Shown piece after piece: positions 8,136-16,215 of a DNA stretch of 31,390 nucleotides. The DNA comes from Ancylobacter novellus. Its GTDB lineage: Bacteria; Pseudomonadota; Alphaproteobacteria; Rhizobiales; Xanthobacteraceae. The translations under genes and the position numbers were made by a program. Position 1 is the first letter of the stretch; every line of letters begins with the position of its first letter. The DNA is taken from positions 1 through 31,390 of the forward strand of contig QFQD01000038.1 in the NCBI GenBank assembly GCA_003241485.1. Reading direction: 5' to 3'. The notes under the pieces were generated by a model that saw only the letters and a list, made by a program, of their open reading frames with translations, made no database searches and had not been told where the DNA came from.

Positions 8136-9299
8136 ATGAACTCGATCTTCGCCGGCCTGCCCACGACCGTGTTCGAGACCATGTCGCGGCTCGCGCGCGA
8201 GCATGATGCGGTCAATCTGGGGCAGGGCTTCCCGGACGATCCCGGTCCGCTCGATGTGCGGGAGAAGGCGGCGGAGGCGGTGCTTCACGGCTGGAACCAG
8301 TACCCGCCGATGATGGGCGTGCCGGAGCTGCGCCGGGCCGTCTCGGAGCACTATCGCGAATGGCAGGGGCTCGACCTCGACCCCGATGCCGAGGTGATGA
8401 TTACCTCCGGCGCGACCGAGGCGATCGCCGGCGCGCTGCTGGCGCTGATCGAGCCGGGCGACGAGGTGGTGCTGTTCCAGCCGCTCTATGACGCCTATCT
8501 GCCGCTGGTGCAGCGTGCCGGCGGCATACCGCGCCTTGTCCGGCTGGTGCCGCCGCACTGGCGCCTGACCGAGGAGGCGCTGGCCGAGGCCTTCTCGCCG
8601 CGCACGCGCCTCGTGCTGTTCAACAACCCGCACAACCCGACCGGCCGCGTTTTCGGGCGCGACGAACTGGAACTTCTCGCCCGTCACTGTGAACGCAACG
8701 ACGCCGTGCTGGTCAGCGACGAGGTGTGGGAGCACGTGATCTTCGACGGACTGGAGCACCAGTCGGTGCTGTCCCTGCCTGGCCTGCGCGAGCGGGCGGT
8801 GAAGATCGGCTCGGCCGGAAAGATCTTCGGCATGACCGGCTGGAAGGTCGGTTTCGTCTGTGCGGCTCCGGGCCTCATGCGTGCCTTGTCCAAGGCGCAC
8901 CAGTTCCTGACCTTCACCACGCCCCCCGCATTGCAGCACGCGGTCGCCTATGGGCTCGGCAAGGACCGGGACTGGTTTCTCGACACGCGCGAAAACCTGC
9001 AGCGTTCGCGCGACCGGCTGGCGGCGGGGCTTGCCGGGATCGGCTTTTCGGTGCTGCCGTCCTCTGGCACCTATTTCCTCAATGTCGATCTCGCGCCCTT
9101 CGGCACGCATATGCGGGACGAGGCGTTCTGCCGTTCGCTCGTCGAGCAGTTTGGCGTCGCCGCGATTCCGGTGTCGGCCTTCTACGCGCAGGACGCGGTG
9201 GAGAGCGTTGTCCGCTTCTGCTTCGCCAAGACGGATGCGACGCTCGACCGTGCCGTCGCGCGGCTGGAGGCGGTCCGCTCGCGCGCTCTCGCGGGCTAG
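8136..9299 (+). CDS. Pyridoxal-phosphate aminotransferase, class I/II
   Basis: This 387-aa protein is a fold-type I PLP aminotransferase. Visible features are VNLGQGFPDDPGP near residue 27, the NQYPPMMGVPELRRAV substrate-gate region, the NNPHNPTGRVF motif (about 163-173), D195 in VLVSDEVWEH and the Schiff-base lysine K229 in SAGKIFGMTGWKVGF. The C-terminal RFCFAKTD segment carries the expected carboxylate-binding arginine. The pattern resembles the methionine/kynurenine aminotransferase (YbdL/KAT-like) subgroup; the substrate cannot be fixed from sequence. The open frame begins further upstream, but a terminator lies inside that part. The ATG at 8136 aligns with the family start (MNSIFAGLPTTVFE); an ATG at 8106 is the alternative. 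It does not seem to be in an operon with the urea genes. Confidence 0.88.
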   Translation: MNSIFAGLPTTVFETMSRLAREHDAVNLGQGFPDDPGPLDVREKAAEAVLHGWNQYPPMMGVPELRRAVSEHYREWQGLDLDPDAEVMITSGATEAIAGALLALIEPGDEVVLFQPLYDAYLPLVQRAGGIPRLVRLVPPHWRLTEEALAEAFSPRTRLVLFNNPHNPTGRVFGRDELELLARHCERNDAVLVSDEVWEHVIFDGLEHQSVLSLPGLRERAVKIGSAGKIFGMTGWKVGFVCAAPGLMRALSKAHQFLTFTTPPALQHAVAYGLGKDRDWFLDTRENLQRSRDRLAAGLAGIGFSVLPSSGTYFLNVDLAPFGTHMRDEAFCRSLVEQFGVAAIPVSAFYAQDAVESVVRFCFAKTDATLDRAVARLEAVRSRALAG

Positions 9300-9338
9300 G
9301 ACGCCCCTGTATACAAATCCGCCTTTGGTCGTACGCGG

Positions 9339-9350
9339 ATCGTGCACGAT
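9339..9350. promoter_or_regulatory. 12-bp perfect palindrome ATCGTGCACGAT upstream of urtA
   Basis: ATCGTGCACGAT is a perfect palindrome about 90 bp upstream of the sigma-54 promoter, the usual distance for an enhancer-binding activator such as NtrC. It contains GTGCAC, which resembles NtrC half-sites, but the arm spacing is not that of the canonical 17-bp NtrC box. The activator assignment is therefore tentative. Confidence 0.35.
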
Positions 9351-9439
9351 ACGATGACGGTGCTCAATTGATGGGCAATCGATAGTTCGAGATTTGTTTT
9401 ATTCCGAAGATGTCCGCCTGTGGCGGCGCTTTCCACTTC

Positions 9440-9455
9440 TGGCACACGCATTGCA
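9440..9455 (+). promoter_or_regulatory. Sigma-54 (-24/-12) promoter of the urt-ure cluster
   Basis: TGGCACACGCATTGCA matches the sigma-54 consensus TGGCACR-N4-TTGCW at every defined position, with GG at -24 and GC at -12 exactly 10 bases apart. Transcription would begin near 9466, leaving a leader of about 50 bases before urtA at 9515. Sigma-54 promoters need an activator and commonly drive nitrogen-scavenging genes, which fits urea transport. Confidence 0.8.
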
Positions 9456-9514
9456 ACCATTTCCTCCGGCACGCGGACGGGGGTCCTGCGTGTGTACTCC
9501 AGAAGGGAACAACA

Positions 9515-10825
9515 ATGCTCAACCTGTTCACTCAGGCGCGGCGTGTGGCCGGTCGCGCTGCCATCGGGGCGGCGGCGCTCGCGCTGGCTGGCGCCAGCCT
9601 GCCGGCTCACGCCCAGGAAACCATCAAGGTCGGCGTGCTCCATTCGCTCTCGGGCACGATGGCGATCAGTGAGACGACGCTGAAGGACACCGTCCTGTTC
9701 ATGGTGCAGGAGCAGAACGCCAAGGGTGGCGTGCTCGGCAAGAAGCTTGAAGCCGTCGTGGTCGACCCGGCCTCCAACTGGCCGCTCTTCGCCGAAAAGG
9801 CGCGCGAGCTGATCTCCAAGGACAAGGTTGCGGTCGTGTTCGGCTGCTGGACCTCGGTGTCCCGCAAGTCCGTGCTGCCGGTGTTCAAGGAGCTGAACAG
9901 CATCCTTTTCTACCCGGTGCAGTACGAGGGTGAGGAAAGCGAGCGCAACGTGTTCTACACCGGCGCCGCCCCGAACCAGCAGGCGATCCCCGCGGTCGAC
10001 TACCTCATGGAGAATGAGGGCGTGAAGCGCTGGGTGCTCGCGGGCACCGACTATGTCTACCCGCGCACCACCAACAAGATCCTCGAAGCCTATCTGAAGT
10101 CCAAGGGCGTCAAGGCCGAGGACATCATGATCAACTACACGCCGTTCGGTCATTCCGACTGGCAGACCATCGTCGCCGACATCAAGAAGTTCGGTTCGGC
10201 CGGCAAGAAGACCGCCGTCGTATCGACCATCAATGGCGACGCCAACGTGCCGTTCTACAAGGAACTCGGCAACCAGGGCATCAAGGCGACCGACATCCCG
10301 GTCGTGGCCTTCTCGGTGGGTGAGGAAGAACTCGCCGGCATCGACACCAAGCCTCTCGTCGGTCATCTCGCGGCGTGGAACTACTTCCAGTCCGTCGACA
10401 CGCCGGAGAACGCCGAGTTCATCAAGAAGTGGCGCGGCTTCATCAAGAACGACAAGCGCGTGACCAACGACCCGATGGAAGCCACCGTCATCGGCTTCAA
10501 CATGTGGGTCAAGGCGGTCGAGAAGGCCGGCACCACCGCGCCGGATGCGGTCATTCCCGCTCTGATCGGCGTCTCGGTTCCGAACCTGACGGGCGGCTTC
10601 TCCACCATGATGCCGAACCACCACATCACCAAGCCGGTGCTCATCGGCGAGATCAAGGATGACGGTCAGTTCGACGTCGTCGAGAAGACCCCGGGTCTGA
10701 TCGTCGCCGAAGAATGGTCGCCCTATCTCGAAGGGTCGAAGGACCTGATCGCCGATTGGCGCTCGCCGATGAACTGCGGCAACTTCAACGTCAAGACCGG
10801 CAAGTGCGGCGGCGCCGGCCAGTGA
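9515..10825 (+). CDS. urtA: Urea ABC transporter, substrate-binding protein UrtA
   Basis: This 436-aa periplasmic protein has a signal peptide (AALALAGASLPAHAQ, cleavage about residue 32) followed by the type I periplasmic-binding fold of the UrtA/FmdD family. Family-typical blocks include IKVGVLHSLSGTMAISE, KVAVVFGCWTSVSRKSVLPVF, NSILFYPVQYEGEE and YVYPRTTNKILEAYL, the closest matches being urea and short-chain-amide binding proteins. It captures urea for UrtBC. The ATG at 9515 follows AGAAGGGAAC; in-frame starts upstream from 9410 overlap the sigma-54 promoter and are unlikely. It heads urtABCDE and is separated from urtB by nearly 200 bp holding hairpins, which may let the binding protein be made in excess. 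Confidence 0.95.
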   Translation: MLNLFTQARRVAGRAAIGAAALALAGASLPAHAQETIKVGVLHSLSGTMAISETTLKDTVLFMVQEQNAKGGVLGKKLEAVVVDPASNWPLFAEKARELISKDKVAVVFGCWTSVSRKSVLPVFKELNSILFYPVQYEGEESERNVFYTGAAPNQQAIPAVDYLMENEGVKRWVLAGTDYVYPRTTNKILEAYLKSKGVKAEDIMINYTPFGHSDWQTIVADIKKFGSAGKKTAVVSTINGDANVPFYKELGNQGIKATDIPVVAFSVGEEELAGIDTKPLVGHLAAWNYFQSVDTPENAEFIKKWRGFIKNDKRVTNDPMEATVIGFNMWVKAVEKAGTTAPDAVIPALIGVSVPNLTGGFSTMMPNHHITKPVLIGEIKDDGQFDVVEKTPGLIVAEEWSPYLEGSKDLIADWRSPMNCGNFNVKTGKCGGAGQ

Positions 10826-10840
10826 GGCCGCGCCGGGCCG

Positions 10841-10859
10841 GGAGCGCCGCGCGCGCTCC
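10841..10859 (+). terminator. Hairpin downstream of urtA (attenuator-like)
   Basis: GGAGCGC (10841-10847) pairs perfectly with GCGCTCC (10853-10859) around a 5-base loop, 15 bp past the urtA stop. There is no T-tract. A second GC-rich hairpin follows at about 10880-10908 (CCGGCCGCCC with GGGTGGCCGG). Together they could stabilise urtA mRNA or reduce read-through into urtB. Confidence 0.45.
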
Positions 10860-11023
10860 TGACCCTTTGATTGCGAAACGGCCGGCCGCCCATGGGTGGC
10901 CGGTTCCGTCCGCGCCGCCTCGCGTTTCCTAGAAGTCTTCCGCGAGACTGCGCGGAGCGGGGCCTCGCCCTGCCGTCGCCGCCGGAACTCGTCCGGCCAT
11001 CCGCAGCGCCACATCGACGGACG

Positions 11024-12646
11024 ATGATGATCTCCTGCGCTCGACTTCGCCGCCTCGCCGGCACATTGCTCGTCGCCCTCTTCGCCCTGTGCGCGGCGGC
11101 CCTGTCCGGTCGCGCCGTCGCCCAGGACATCAGCGCACCGCTGGCCCAGCTCGCCGCCGACAATTACGGCGACACGGAAACCGCGCTCGCCGCGCTGGCC
11201 CTGAGCGGGAGCCCGGCCGCCGCCGGCATCGTTTCGGCGCTTGCCGATGGCAAGCTGGTCTTCTCCGCCGCGTCGCGCCAGCTGTTCATCCGTGGCGATG
11301 CCGGCCTTGTCGATCCGCTGACGCTCCAGCCGGTGGCCGATCCGCCGGCGGTGAAGCCCGTGCGCGTGAACAACCGTGTGCGCCGCGCCATCGAGGCGGC
11401 CAATGGCGCGCTTTCCCTCGTCAATCCCGATCCGGCCAAAAGGCTCGATGCCGCCGTTGCCGTCGCCCGTTCGCGCGACGTGGCGGCGCTCCCGGCGCTG
11501 GACCTCGCGCTGGGCAAGGAGACCGACGCGAAGGTGAAGACCGCGCTCACCCTGGCGCGCGCTTCCATCGTGATCGGCCAGCCCGGCGTGTCGGATGCCG
11601 AGCGCATCGCGGCCATCGGCGTCGTCGGCGCCGAGGGCAACCAGGACGCGCTGGCGATCCTGCGCGGCGTGCCGGCCGATGCGTCTCCGGCGGTAAAGGA
11701 TGCCGCCGCCGCCGCGATCGCAGGCATCGAGCGCAGCCTTGCCATGTGGAGCATCGCGCAGAATGTCTGGTACGGCCTCTCGCTCGGCTCGGTTCTGCTG
11801 CTCGCGGCGATCGGCCTTGCCATCACCTTCGGCGTGATGGGCGTCATCAACATGGCGCATGGCGAGATGGTGATGCTCGGCGCCTACACCACCTTCGTCG
11901 TGCAGGAGGCGATCCGCAGCTACAACCCCGCTCTGTTCGACGTGTCCCTGCTCATCGCCATCCCGCTCGCCTTCCTGTTCACCGGCCTGATCGGCGTCAT
12001 CATCGAACGCACGGTGATCCGCTTCCTGTATGGGCGGGCGCTGGAGACGCTGCTGGCCACCTGGGGTATCTCGCTCATCCTGCAGCAGGCGATCCGCACG
12101 ATCTTCGGCCCGACCAATCGCGAGGTCGGCGCGCCGAGCTGGATGTCCGGCTCGTTCGATATCGGGCAGCTGGCGATCACGTCGGGCCGGCTGTGGATCA
12201 TCATCTTCGCCATCCTCGTCTTCATCGCGCTGCTGGCAACGCTGCGGCTGACCCGCATCGGGCTGGAAATGCGCGCGGTGACGCAGAACCGCCGGATGGC
12301 GGCCTCCATGGGCATCCGCACCAACTGGGTCGACGCCATGACCTTCGGCCTCGGCTCGGGCATTGCCGGCATCGCCGGCGTCGCGCTGAGCCAGATCGAC
12401 AATGTCTCGCCCAATCTGGGCCAGAGCTACATCATCGACAGCTTCCTCGTCGTGGTGTTCGGCGGGGTGGGCAATCTCTGGGGCACGCTGGTCGGCGCCA
12501 TGTCGCTCGGCGTCGCCAACAAGCTGCTGGAACCCTATGCCGGCGCGGTGCTGGGCAAGATTGCCCTGCTCGTCATCGTCATCCTCTTCATCCAGAAACG
12601 GCCGCGCGGCCTCTTCGCCCTCAAGGGGAGGTCGATCGAAGCATGA
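11024..12646 (+). CDS. urtB: Urea ABC transporter, permease UrtB
   Basis: This 540-aa inner-membrane protein has the composite architecture of UrtB. A signal-like segment (LLVALFALCAAALSGRAVAQ) leads a roughly 220-residue extracytoplasmic, alanine-rich helical domain, followed from about residue 245 by a LivH-type permease with multiple membrane helices. Blocks such as GLAITFGVMGVINMAHGEMVMLGAY, TWGISLILQQAIRTIFGPTNREV and VFGGVGNLWGTLVGAM are typical of the branched-chain/urea permease family. With UrtC it forms the membrane channel. Two adjacent ATGs at 11024 and 11027 are possible starts; the open frame upstream to 10871 runs through the intergenic hairpins. Its stop overlaps the urtC start (ATGA). 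Confidence 0.94.
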   Translation: MMISCARLRRLAGTLLVALFALCAAALSGRAVAQDISAPLAQLAADNYGDTETALAALALSGSPAAAGIVSALADGKLVFSAASRQLFIRGDAGLVDPLTLQPVADPPAVKPVRVNNRVRRAIEAANGALSLVNPDPAKRLDAAVAVARSRDVAALPALDLALGKETDAKVKTALTLARASIVIGQPGVSDAERIAAIGVVGAEGNQDALAILRGVPADASPAVKDAAAAAIAGIERSLAMWSIAQNVWYGLSLGSVLLLAAIGLAITFGVMGVINMAHGEMVMLGAYTTFVVQEAIRSYNPALFDVSLLIAIPLAFLFTGLIGVIIERTVIRFLYGRALETLLATWGISLILQQAIRTIFGPTNREVGAPSWMSGSFDIGQLAITSGRLWIIIFAILVFIALLATLRLTRIGLEMRAVTQNRRMAASMGIRTNWVDAMTFGLGSGIAGIAGVALSQIDNVSPNLGQSYIIDSFLVVVFGGVGNLWGTLVGAMSLGVANKLLEPYAGAVLGKIALLVIVILFIQKRPRGLFALKGRSIEA

Positions 12647-13797
12647 GCACGACAGACACCCGCCCGCCCGCTCTGCTCTCGACCAGCGGTCTCGTCTTCC
12701 TCGGCATCCTGGCCCTCGTCGCGGTGCTGGTGCCCGCGCTGAACCTGATGGTGTCGCCGGAATCCTCCCTCTACGTGCCGACCTATGTCGTCTCGCTGCT
12801 CGGCAAATATCTCTGCTACGCGCTGCTGGCGCTCTCGGTCGATCTGATCTGGGGCTATGTCGGCATCCTCTCGCTCGGCCAGGGCGCGTTTTTCGCGCTC
12901 GGCGGCTACGCGATGGGCATGTACCTCATGCGGCAGATCGGCACGCGCGGCGTCTATGGCGACCCGGTGCTGCCGGATTTCATGGTGTTCCTGAACTGGA
13001 AGGAGCTGCCCTGGTTCTGGTACGGCTTCGACTGGTTCCCCTTCGCGGCACTGATGGTGCTGCTGGCGCCGGGCGTGCTCGCGCTCGTGTTCGGCTGGTT
13101 CGCCTTCCGCTCGCGCGTCACCGGCGTCTACCTGTCGATCATCACCCAGGCGATGACCTTCGCGCTGCTGCTGGCCTTCTTCCGCAACGACATGGGCTTT
13201 GGCGGCAATAACGGCCTGACCGATTTCAAGGACATTCTCGGCTTCAACATCCAGTCCGACGGCACGCGCGCCGTGCTGTTCGTCCTGTCAGCGCTGGCGC
13301 TGGCGCTGGGCTACCTGCTGTGCCGCTTTCTCGTACGCTCGCATTTCGGCAAGGTGCTGGTCGCCATCCGCGATGCCGAGACGCGGGTGCGCTTCACCGG
13401 TTATCGCGCGGAGAACTACAAGCTCGTCGCCTTCGTCGTCTCCGCCATGCTGGCAGGCGTCGCCGGCGCGCTTTATGTGCCGCAGGTCGGCATCATCAAC
13501 CCGTCCGAGTTCTCACCGGCCAATTCGATCGAGATCATCGTCTGGGTGGCGGTCGGCGGGCGCGGCACGCTGGTCGGCGCGGCGCTGGGTGCGGTGCTGG
13601 TGAACTACGCCAAGACCTATTTCACCTCCGGCATGCTGGCACCCTACTGGCTGTTCATGCTCGGCGGTCTGTTTGTCGCCGTCACGCTGTTCCTGCCCAA
13701 GGGGGTGCTCGGCACCTTCTACGACTGGCGTGAGAAGCGCCACCCGCCCGTTGACGAGGCGGACGCGCCGCTCGCCGAAGCCAGGCCGGCCGAGTGA
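12643..13797 (+). CDS. urtC: Urea ABC transporter, permease UrtC
   Basis: This 384-aa integral membrane protein is the LivM-type partner of UrtB. Typical sequence includes LSVDLIWGYVGILSLGQGAFFALGGYAMGMYLMRQIG near residues 65-105, the insert with NWKELPWFWYGFDWFPFA seen in UrtC rather than LivM, and FGGNNGLTDFKDILGF and VAIRDAETRVRFTGY, the cytoplasmic loop that contacts the ATPases. The gene overlaps urtB by 4 bp and is followed after 10 bp by urtD, so the permeases and ATPases are probably made from one transcript. Confidence 0.94.
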   Translation: MSTTDTRPPALLSTSGLVFLGILALVAVLVPALNLMVSPESSLYVPTYVVSLLGKYLCYALLALSVDLIWGYVGILSLGQGAFFALGGYAMGMYLMRQIGTRGVYGDPVLPDFMVFLNWKELPWFWYGFDWFPFAALMVLLAPGVLALVFGWFAFRSRVTGVYLSIITQAMTFALLLAFFRNDMGFGGNNGLTDFKDILGFNIQSDGTRAVLFVLSALALALGYLLCRFLVRSHFGKVLVAIRDAETRVRFTGYRAENYKLVAFVVSAMLAGVAGALYVPQVGIINPSEFSPANSIEIIVWVAVGGRGTLVGAALGAVLVNYAKTYFTSGMLAPYWLFMLGGLFVAVTLFLPKGVLGTFYDWREKRHPPVDEADAPLAEARPAE

Positions 13798-13807
13798 GGA
13801 CCAAGAG

Positions 13808-14617
13808 ATGAGCGATACTCACACGCTTGAATCCGAGAGCGCGCCGGTCGATGCCATCGCAAAGAAGGACCTGACCGAGGCGCTGCTCTATCTCGACGGC
13901 GTCACCGTCACCTTCGATGGCTTCCGCGCACTCAACGCGCTGTCCTTCACCGTCGATCCCGGCGAGATGCGCGCGATCATCGGCCCGAACGGTGCCGGCA
14001 AGACCACCATGATGGACGTCATCACCGGCAAGACCCGCCCCGACAAGGGCGACGTGTTCTTCGCCGGCGGCACCACCGACCTCACCAAGCTCGACGAGAC
14101 GCAGATCTGCACCCTCGGCATCGGCCGCAAGTTCCAGAAGCCGACCGTGTTCGAGAGCCACACCGTCCTGGACAATCTGCGCCTCGCGCTGAAAGGCCAG
14201 CGTTCCGCGCTGCCGAACATCTTCCGCCGCGAGACCGCCGCCGCGCGCGAGCGCATCGACGAGATCTTCGAGACCATCAAGCTGACCGAGCACCGAAACC
14301 GGCTCGGCGGCGCGCTCTCGCATGGGCAGAAGCAGTGGCTGGAGATCGGCATGCTGCTGGCGCAGGACCCCAAGCTCCTGCTGGTCGACGAGCCGGTGGC
14401 GGGTATGACCGACGCGGAGACCGCGCAGACCGCCGAGCTGCTGCGCGCGATCAACGCGAATGGCCATTCGGTCGTCGTGGTCGAGCACGACATGACGTTC
14501 GTGCGCGACCTCGATGTGCGCGTCATGTGCCTGCATGAAGGCTCCGTTCTGGCCGAGGGCACGCTCGATCAGGTCAGCGCCAATGAGCGCGTCATCGAAG
14601 TGTATCTGGGGCGCTGA
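13808..14617 (+). CDS. urtD: Urea ABC transporter, ATP-binding protein UrtD
   Basis: This 269-aa cytoplasmic ATPase has Walker A GPNGAGKTT (59-67), a signature in LSHGQKQWLEIGM, Walker B LLLVDEPVAGM and an H-loop in VVVVEHDM. The LSHGQ signature and the PVAGM after Walker B are typical of LivG/UrtD-type ATPases. An N-terminal extension of about 25 residues before the core (SDTHTLESESAPVDAIAKKD) is common in UrtD. It pairs with UrtE to power UrtBC. GAGATG-type spacing supports the ATG at 13808. Confidence 0.94.
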   Translation: MSDTHTLESESAPVDAIAKKDLTEALLYLDGVTVTFDGFRALNALSFTVDPGEMRAIIGPNGAGKTTMMDVITGKTRPDKGDVFFAGGTTDLTKLDETQICTLGIGRKFQKPTVFESHTVLDNLRLALKGQRSALPNIFRRETAAARERIDEIFETIKLTEHRNRLGGALSHGQKQWLEIGMLLAQDPKLLLVDEPVAGMTDAETAQTAELLRAINANGHSVVVVEHDMTFVRDLDVRVMCLHEGSVLAEGTLDQVSANERVIEVYLGR

Positions 14618-14620
14618 CGG

Positions 14621-15316
14621 ATGCTCGAAGTTCAGGACATCAACCTTTTCTACGGCGCGGCACAGGCTCTGCGCGGGGTGTCGCTCAAAGCCGAGCCCGG
14701 CAAGGTCACCTGCGTGCTCGGGCGCAACGGCGTGGGCAAGACGAGCCTGATGCGCGCCATCGTCGGGCAGGCGCCGGTCGCCAAGGGCGCGATCCGCTTC
14801 AATGGCGAGGACATCACCACCATGGCGCCCTCCGAGCGGGCGCGCCGCGGCATCGCTTTCGTGCCGCAGGGACGCGAGATCTTCCCGCTGCTCACCGTCG
14901 CGGAGAACCTGGAGACCGGCTTCGCCCCGCTGAAGCGTGCCGAGCGTTTCATCCCCGACGACGTGTTCTCGCTGTTCCCGGTGCTCGACAGCATGATGCG
15001 CCGGCGCGGTGGCGACCTCTCGGGCGGCCAGCAGCAGCAGCTCGCCATCGGCCGCGCCCTCACGATGCGTCCCAAGGTGCTGGTGCTGGACGAGCCGACG
15101 GAAGGTATCCAGCCCTCGATCATCAAGGATATCGGCAACGCTATCCGCTACTTGCGCAGCAAGGGCGATATCGCCATCGTGCTGGTCGAGCAGTATTTTG
15201 ACTTCGCCAAGGAACTCGCCGACCATTTCATCGTGATGGAGCGGGGCGCCGTGGTGATGTCGGGCGACGGCGCCGCCCTTGAGGATCCCGATGTTCGCAA
15301 CCGCATTGCCGTCTGA
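14621..15316 (+). CDS. urtE: Urea ABC transporter, ATP-binding protein UrtE
   Basis: This 231-aa ATPase is the LivF-type partner. Motifs are Walker A GRNGVGKTS (34-42), signature LSGGQQQQLAIGRAL, Walker B VLVLDEPTEGIQPSII and an H-loop-like VLVEQYFDFA, where Q replaces the usual H, as is normal in LivF/UrtE. The opening LEVQDINLFYGAAQALRGVSL is typical of UrtE. The gene starts 3 bp after urtD and its 3' end overlaps ureD by 26 bp, physically linking uptake to urease assembly. Confidence 0.94.
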   Translation: MLEVQDINLFYGAAQALRGVSLKAEPGKVTCVLGRNGVGKTSLMRAIVGQAPVAKGAIRFNGEDITTMAPSERARRGIAFVPQGREIFPLLTVAENLETGFAPLKRAERFIPDDVFSLFPVLDSMMRRRGGDLSGGQQQQLAIGRALTMRPKVLVLDEPTEGIQPSIIKDIGNAIRYLRSKGDIAIVLVEQYFDFAKELADHFIVMERGAVVMSGDGAALEDPDVRNRIAV

Positions 15317-16157
15317 AGCCGCTTCCTCGATCCCGGTCGAGCGGCGAGGGAACGGGCGACTGACGGTGGAGGCACTGGCGCTGGGTGAGCGCACGGTGCG
15401 CGGTTCTATCGAGGAGGCGGGGTTCGCACGCGTGCGCTTTCCGCGCTCCGGTCGCCGCGGCGCGGCGCTTGAAGCGGTGCTCATCAATACGGGCGGCGGA
15501 CTGACCGGTGGCGATAACGCCCAGACGATCATCCGCGCGGCAGACTTTGCTCAACTCGTGGTCACGACGCAGGCGGCGGAGAAGGTATACCGCTCCGACG
15601 GCGCGCTCACGCGGATCGCGGTCGCTCTCAAGGTCGAGGCGGGCGCGCGCCTCGACTGGATGCCGCAGGCAACCATCGTGTTCGACGGCGCGCGGGTGGA
15701 GCGCTCGATCGCCGCCGATATCGCGGCCGACGCGCGCCTGCTGCTGGTCGAACCCGTCATCCTCGGGCGGACGGCGCGCGGCGAGCGTTTTTCCTACGGC
15801 CAATTGCACGACAGCTGGCGCATCCGGCGTGGCGGTCGCCTTGTCTATGCCGATGGCCTGCAGCTCGACGGCGACATTGCCGGGCTTCTGGACCGCCGGG
15901 CGAGCGCGGGTGGGTGGGCCGCCTTCGCCACCGTGCTTCTGGTGGCGCCCGATGCGGAAAGCCGGCTGGAGGCGGTGCGCGCGGCGCTGGGGCTGCCCGA
16001 CGAACTCGCCGACTATCTCGATGCCGGCGTCAGCGCCTGGGACGGCATGCTCGCGGTGCGGCTGCTCGCCCGCGACGGCGCCCCGCTGGAGGTCGCCATC
16101 CGCCGTGCCATCGCAGCGCTCGGTGTGGCCGAGGTGCCCCGCATCTGGCATTCCTGA
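15291..16157 (+). CDS. ureD: Urease accessory protein UreD
   Basis: This 288-aa UreD/UreH-family chaperone binds apo-urease and, with UreF and UreG, delivers nickel to the active site. Family blocks visible are LINTGGGLTGGDNAQT (residues about 64-79), TTQAAEKVYRSDG, RLDWMPQATIVFDGAR and VEPVILGRTARGE. The chosen ATG at 15291 lies inside the last codons of urtE in another frame, a 26-bp overlap; a TTG at 15279 is the only alternative nearby. The overlap argues for one urt-ure transcript under the sigma-54 promoter at 9440. Confidence 0.93.
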   Translation: MFATALPSEAASSIPVERRGNGRLTVEALALGERTVRGSIEEAGFARVRFPRSGRRGAALEAVLINTGGGLTGGDNAQTIIRAADFAQLVVTTQAAEKVYRSDGALTRIAVALKVEAGARLDWMPQATIVFDGARVERSIAADIAADARLLLVEPVILGRTARGERFSYGQLHDSWRIRRGGRLVYADGLQLDGDIAGLLDRRASAGGWAAFATVLLVAPDAESRLEAVRAALGLPDELADYLDAGVSAWDGMLAVRLLARDGAPLEVAIRRAIAALGVAEVPRIWHS

Positions 16158-16215
16158 TGCAAGTGACTCACCCCCTATCGCCTGCCTTCGCCGTTATGTG
16201 TCCGGAGACTGCCCG

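Noticed and set aside
9344..9365. Possible NtrC box TGCAC...GGTGCT
   Set aside because: Half-site spacing (12 bases) is about 5 bases longer than in the classical 17-bp box, so I did not call it a true NtrC site; only the palindrome at 9339-9350 is kept as a candidate.
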